From: Glandiceps talaboti
Taxonomy: Eukaryota; Hemichordata; Enteropneusta; Spengelidae
Assembly (NCBI RefSeq): GCF_964340395.1
Contig: NC_135567.1
Span: 3,862,399 to 3,899,898, forward strand
DNA length: 37,500 bases
Reading direction: 5' to 3'
In this document: piece by piece, positions 33,397 through 37,500 of the stretch
Layout: every line of letters begins with the position of its first letter
How positions within the stretch are numbered: position 1 is the stretch's first letter
Position numbers and translations under genes: made by a program
Notes under the pieces: generated by a model
Told to the model about the DNA's origin: nothing
The model's input: only the letters and a program-made list of their open reading frames with translations
Databases searched by the model: none

Positions 33397-33423
33397 CTCT
33401 GACTGTATCAATATTATGAACAT
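33397..33423 (-). CDS. 27-nt microexon of the carried gene
   Basis: On the minus strand ACTTACCTGTCCTAG precedes 27 nt and a donor GTATGT follows. Joined to the flanking exons it adds DVHNIDTVR; since 27 is a multiple of three, including or skipping it keeps the same frame. It is less certain than its neighbours because it is so short. Confidence 0.35.
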
Positions 33424-34066
33424 CTAGGACAGGTAAGTTGTGCCGCTCCTTGCCTCTCCTTAAACCCTGACACCACAGCTATTCATTAGTTCTTGCCTTG
33501 TAAAAACAAGGCCAAGAACAGAATTCATGAGCGATCCTGAAATATATCGAAAATACATGCAAGATATATGAAACCTCAGGCAGTAATACACTTTTTAAAT
33601 CACATCTTAATGTGTCAACACAGACTCTCCCAGAATTCTTCCATAATAAAGGAGGATTCATGTTTAAATTTGAGGTTAAACATATTACTTGTCATCTAGA
33701 AACCGTTAATTTCACAATACACACCAAGATTGTGGTTATACACTCCAACTTTCAGCACAATCTACCTAAATGAGGTGTTGGCATTGAAGTAGTTTGTTCA
33801 AAAAATCAACTCTTAATGTTAAATCATTCACATTGTTTACATATAACATGTAAAAGGAGAAGATTCAAAGAATTTCATACTCAACCCCCCCCCCCCACCC
33901 ATCTCTACTTGTTTAATGTTCACTGTTAATCAAGAATTATTTTGCTATGATGCAGCAAGATTAACACTGTTTAAGGTTTGTTAGAAATTCATCAATCACT
34001 TACAAATGTGTTATTTGTTCCACTCATGTATGGTGACCACACAAGTTATTATTAAAATCAACTCAC

Positions 34067-34193
34067 CACGATAATCCTTAGCTTTAGCAGCATTATTTTC
34101 TGCATCGAACAGACCAACAGAACTAACTTTTACATCACTATACTCAACAGGGTGTTCTGTTAGAATCACAAGTGGTCTCATGGACTTTGTACC
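34067..34193 (-). CDS. Coding exon of the carried gene, product unknown
   Basis: On the minus strand TGTTTATCTCCACAG precedes 127 nt, ending at the consensus donor CGTG|GTGAGT. It reads GTKSMRPLVILTEHPVEYSD, then VKVSSVGLFDAENNAAKAKD and YR plus one base (phase 1), which fits the microexon at 33423 and the last exon at 33070. If translation starts at the internal Met the spliced product would be about 60 residues; otherwise upstream exons exist. A donor-like CCAA|GTAAGT at 34737 follows a region with stops in the matching frame, so it could be a 5' UTR exon. I recognise no domain, and it does not resemble a transposase motif that I know. Confidence 0.55.
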
Positions 34194-34199
34194 CTGTGG

Positions 34200-34410
34200 A
34201 GATAAACAGACAAAATTATAGTGCCAGTTACAACTCGACATACAATTTGTTCAGTGTCTTCTACAATGAAGTGTTACTTTCATACATGTCAGACTATAAT
34301 TGATTGTTCTATTCTATTCTAAGCTTAGAGAAAACACAACTAATATTGCACAAAAAATATTACATAGGCCATCGTAACACCGTTCCATAAAGAGTGTAAA
34401 AACTTAAAGT
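34200..34410. other. Transposon interior, no gene seen
   Basis: Presumed intron of the carried gene. Contains a short TTCTATTCTATTCTAAGC near 34306. Confidence 0.35.
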
Positions 34411-34414
34411 ATTA

Positions 34415-34500
34415 CAATCAATCAATCTTTATTGCGTAACATCATGCTTTAGCGAGCATGGTAAAGCATACAAAGATAAGTAAATAAAATACAGAAAAAG
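34415..34500 (-). repeat. LINE/SINE-like 3' tail with hairpin and (TTGA)n
   Basis: On the minus strand: the stem-loop ATGCTTTA-(10 nt)-TAAAGCAT, then a GATGTTACGC linker, CAATAAAG, and ATTGATTGATTG. A 3' stem-loop followed by a short microsatellite is the layout of L2/CR1-type LINE and SINE tails. It would be a nested insertion inside the TIR element. No RT is attached. Confidence 0.45.
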
Positions 34501-35166
34501 TATGCATTCACTGCCATATTTGACACATCTCAGTCCATGCGTCGGAGTTCTCAGAGTGCATATTTCAAGAGCTAGGATCTACTGTGCTGTTCATGGCAAT
34601 CAGTGTAAGGAAATCTCAGAAAAGGTTCAGTAAATTTAGACAGTGACAAAGTAATTCTACATTAAGGCTAAGAAAAAAATAAAGCAGTTAATCATGGATT
34701 TCTCGACTGCACAAGGCATGCAATACTGAGTAAATATTACTTACTTGGTCACTTTGGCGAGTGGAACACCACAATCCCGTCGTAAAATTCAGAAATAAAC
34801 ACGTATTTCCCGCTGTTATCGAGTTACTTGACAGGGAATTCACATTTTAAGGTTGCTGCTATAGGCATGTCATTTCCTAAGAGATCTACTTTGGTCAACC
34901 ATACTTCCCTCTCTTTACACATGTTACATAAGGTTAACGGTCAATGACCAGTTTGGTTGTTTGTTAAATGTAAACTCCTCTGCTCATCCACCGTACGCAT
35001 GTTCATTATAATGACAGCCTTCACGGAGAACTTACACTGTATTAAAATGATGCCTGTTGCGAATAATTTGGTTTTATGAGCGCAGTGATCAAGCAAAAGC
35101 AACACTGATCAAGCGAAACGCATGAATGTCTTCAAGCTTCTACTTCTAGTCCATGGCAAAATACTG
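34501..35166. other. Transposon interior, possible 5' end of the carried gene
   Basis: Two minus-strand donor-like sites (CAA|GTAAGT at 34737; CAGT|GTAAGT at 35032). The frame DNSGKYVFISEFYDGIVVFH (minus, 34757-34820 region) looks protein-like but ends in a stop before the donor. I do not call an exon. Confidence 0.3.
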
Positions 35167-35450
35167 AGACTCTAGAAGATTGCTCTAAAGGGGGGGGGGG
35201 TACCTTGTAGTTCCATTTTATTTTTATTTTATTTTATTTTATTTTTTTAAGACTAGAAGATTGTTTTACAGGCGTTGGGGGGGGGGGGTTAGCATGTAGT
35301 TCCATTTTATTTTTATTTTTTAACATTTTATTTTAACTTATTCCATTTTATTTTTATTTTTTAACATTTTTTTAAGATTATAAGATTTTTTATAGGCGGG
35401 AGGGTGTAGCTTGTAGTTCCTTTTTTATTTTTTTTATTTTTTTGAGAAAC
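35167..35450. repeat. Three-copy degenerate tandem repeat with G-runs and (ATTTT)n
   Basis: AGACTCTAGAAGATTG at 35167, AGACTAGAAGATTG at 35250 and AGATTATAAGATTT at 35375 each precede a G-rich run, then TTGTAGTTCC or ATGTAGTTCC, and an ATTTT-rich tract. The period is roughly 85-125 bp because the ATTTT tracts vary in length. Confidence 0.75.
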
Positions 35451-35694
35451 ACTTACATTACACTAGATGAATCGCAACTCATTAGTTTTTAAAATTCAAA
35501 TTCTGTTGGTAATTATTAATAATGACTTCTTTACTGTTATATTGACAAGGTTGGACTTTTGTACAAATTGGTAATTGCACTTTAAGTGCCAACAACTCGC
35601 AACTTCAAGTTCTATCCAGAGCTTTATATCAGTCAATGTTTCTTCATGCCTCTGTCGATGGCTTGCTTTTTACTTTGCTCACATATGGCTGTTA

Positions 35695-36060
35695 ATATTT
35701 CTGATAGCTATTATGTGGATGCCTGTTTTAGCCTTCACAACTTGTTAACTTACCTATCGAAGGCTGTGATAGCTTCGAAGGATAAGGGGGTTTAGCCTTC
35801 ACATCTTTCTCAATGAGCCTTCAATAGCAGTGATAGCTATCGGAGGCTTAATTTTTACCTTAGCCCTCTGACTTAGCCTTCACAGTCTACCAGTCAATGG
35901 CTGTGATAGCTATGAAGGTTTGGGTTATCCTTCACATCTTGTTCACTTAGCCATCAATGACTGTTCAGCTTAGCCTTCAATAGCTGTGATAGCTATCGAA
36001 AGCTTATTTTTCACCAAAATTCAGTTTTGAGAGCTATCGGATAGCTATCCGAGAGCTTAT
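35695..36060. repeat. Right subterminal GATAGCTATC palindrome cluster
   Basis: About eight perfect or near copies of GATAGCTATC alternating with TTAGCCTTCACA-type words. Mirrors the left cluster and supports treating 31721-36083 as a single element. Confidence 0.75.
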
Positions 36061-36083
36061 TTAGCCCTCCAGTTTGGTGAGGG

Positions 36084-37196
36084 TACATACTACTGCACAC
36101 TGGCTTTGTATTCATAGCACTACATACTACTTCATACTGGCTGTATATTCATAGCACTACATACTACTACATACTGGCTTTGTATTCATAGCACTACATA
36201 CTACTGCACACTGGCTTTATATTCATAGCACTACACACTACTGCACACTGGCTTTATATTCATAGCACTACACACTACTGCACACTGGCTTTATATTCAT
36301 AGCACTACACACTACTGCATACTGGCTGTATATTCATAGCACTACACACTACTGCACACTGGCTTTATATTCATAGCACTACACACTACTGCACACTGGC
36401 TTTGTATTCATAGCACTATATACTACTGCACACTGGCTTTGTATTCATATCACTACACACTACTACACACTGGCTTTGTATTCATATCACTACATACTAC
36501 TGCACACTGGCTTTGTATTCATATCACTACACACTACTGCACACTGGCTTTGTATTCATATCACTACACACTACTACACACTGGCTTTGTATTCATAGCA
36601 CTACACACTACTGCATACTGGCTTTGTATTCATAGCACTACACACTACTGCACACTGGCTTTATATTCATATCACTACATACTACTGCACACTGGCTTTG
36701 TATTCATATCACTACACACTACTACACACTGGCTTTGTATTCATAGCACTACACACTACTGCATACTGGCTTTGTATTCATAGCACTACACACTACTGCA
36801 CACTGGCTTTATATTCATAGCACTACACACTACTGCACACTGGCTTTATATTCATAGCACTACACACTACTGCACACTGGCTTTGTATTCATAGCACTAC
36901 ACACTACTGCACACTGGCTTTATATTCATAGCACTACACACTACTGCACACTGGCTTTGTATTCATAGCACTACACACTACTGCACACTGGCTTTGTATT
37001 CATAGCACTACACACTACTGCACACTGGCTTTGTATTCATATCACTACACACTACTGCACACTGGCTTTATATTCATAGCACTACACACTACTGCACACT
37101 GGCTTTATATTCATAGCACTACACACTACTGCACACTGGCTTTATATTCATAGCACTACACACTACTGCACACTGGCTTTGTATTCATAGCACTAC
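36084..37196. repeat. 37-bp satellite type 2, block 5b, about 30 copies
   Basis: Continues block 5a to the right of the TIR element, but with a locally homogenised variant (CACACTACTGCACACTGG). A four-monomer, 148-bp higher-order unit repeats near 36546 and 36694. Confidence 0.95.
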
Positions 37197-37500
37197 AGCC
37201 GAGTTTGTCATTTGAGACCTCAATAACTCTTTGTTTTTTAAAATTAAAATGAATTTATTAGGGAGAGATCAGTTTTCACGGCCGGGGGGGGGGGGCACCT
37301 CATTTTGGGACTCAATGAAGGGGGTGAATCATCATTTTTACAAAGTGAATAAAGGGGAGGGGGTCACCTTATTGTCAACAACTAAACGAAATCATGAGCC
37401 ATGCTGCTGTACTAAAATTTCCATACACGTGATAAAATAAATAAAATATACTAGCATATAGAAGCTGTGTGTGAATTGTTTGACCGAATTTAGTGTTCGG
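37197..37500. other. Noncoding right edge with a G-tract repeat
   Basis: CACGGCCGGGGGGGGGGGG then CACCTC near 37278, followed by GGGGAGGGGGTCACC. Resembles the context of the G20 tract at 722. No supported gene. Confidence 0.4.

Larger units (their letters stand above)
31721..36083. mobile_element. TIR DNA transposon, 4363 bp, TA target duplication
   Basis: The left end starts CCCTCACCAAAC and the right end finishes GTTTGGTGAGGG, a perfect 12-bp terminal inverted repeat followed by imperfect homology through AGCTCTC and AGCTATC. The flanks are monomers of the type 2 satellite: CATAGCACTA on the left and TACATACTAC on the right, where an uninterrupted monomer reads CATAGCACTACATACTAC. The insertion therefore duplicated TA. 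A TA target with CCCTC termini is compatible with the Tc1/mariner (Stowaway-like) group, but no DDE transposase frame is visible, so the element is non-autonomous or decayed. Both ends hold many GATAGCTATC palindromes, and the interior carries exon-like blocks described separately. Confidence 0.85.

Noticed and set aside
33479-33661. 60-codon minus-strand frame inside the TIR element
   Set aside because: Falls in the presumed intron; the only nearby splice pair would need a GC donor and does not match the neighbouring phases.
31721-36083. piggyBac-type element (CCCT ends)
   Set aside because: piggyBac elements duplicate TTAA; the satellite context shows the target duplication here is TA only.

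Overview
The window looks like eukaryotic, intron-bearing, non-vertebrate animal DNA: canonical GT-AG splice sites around short coding blocks, degenerate Penelope-like and non-LTR retroelements, a TIR DNA transposon, long satellite arrays and many microsatellites. An invertebrate deuterostome (amphioxus- or hemichordate-like) is my guess from repeat style only. No complete gene is visible. Nearly all long open frames are repeat artefacts.

Layout. (1) 1-2.1 kb: A/T-rich sequence, a G20 tract and a broken Penelope-like element (about 1085-1740), followed by a dispersed repeat ending in CGCCATTGGCG. (2) 2.1-7.04 kb: the 3' end of an unrecognised minus-strand gene. A 94-nt exon (7037-6944) and a terminal exon (2181-2101) join in phase 0. 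The roughly 4.8-kb intron between them holds a 30-bp satellite (about 69 copies) and a 37-bp satellite (about 26 copies). (3) 7-12.1 kb: mostly noncoding, with two more copies of the dispersed repeat and several microsatellites. (4) 12.1-24.35 kb: a second, unrelated 37-bp satellite embedded in a 3.85-kb tandem segmental duplication. Each unit is a satellite block plus a 2.09-kb unique block (U1 13988, U2 17836, U3 21605). Each unique block carries two candidate plus-strand exons with a short intron and a downstream AATAAA. (5) 24.4-30.4 kb: a diverged fourth copy. Its second exon is split by about 3.9 kb of foreign DNA containing a degenerate LINE (minus), a promoter-like region with an ATG-GTAAGT first exon, and a CRE palindrome. 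(6) 30.4-37.2 kb: a further satellite block, cut precisely by a 4.36-kb TIR transposon (31721-36083, TA target duplication). This transposon is packed with GATAGCTATC palindromes at both ends, lacks a visible transposase, and carries three exon-like blocks that splice in frame. (7) 37.2-37.5 kb: a G-tract repeat and the window edge.

The best candidates for something undescribed are the gene-carrying TIR transposon and the satellite-plus-exon tandem duplication, whose copies show acceptor-site shifts and compensating indels that keep an open frame. Product identities for all host exons are unknown to me. Exon calls rest on splice signals and phase agreement, with no homology support.
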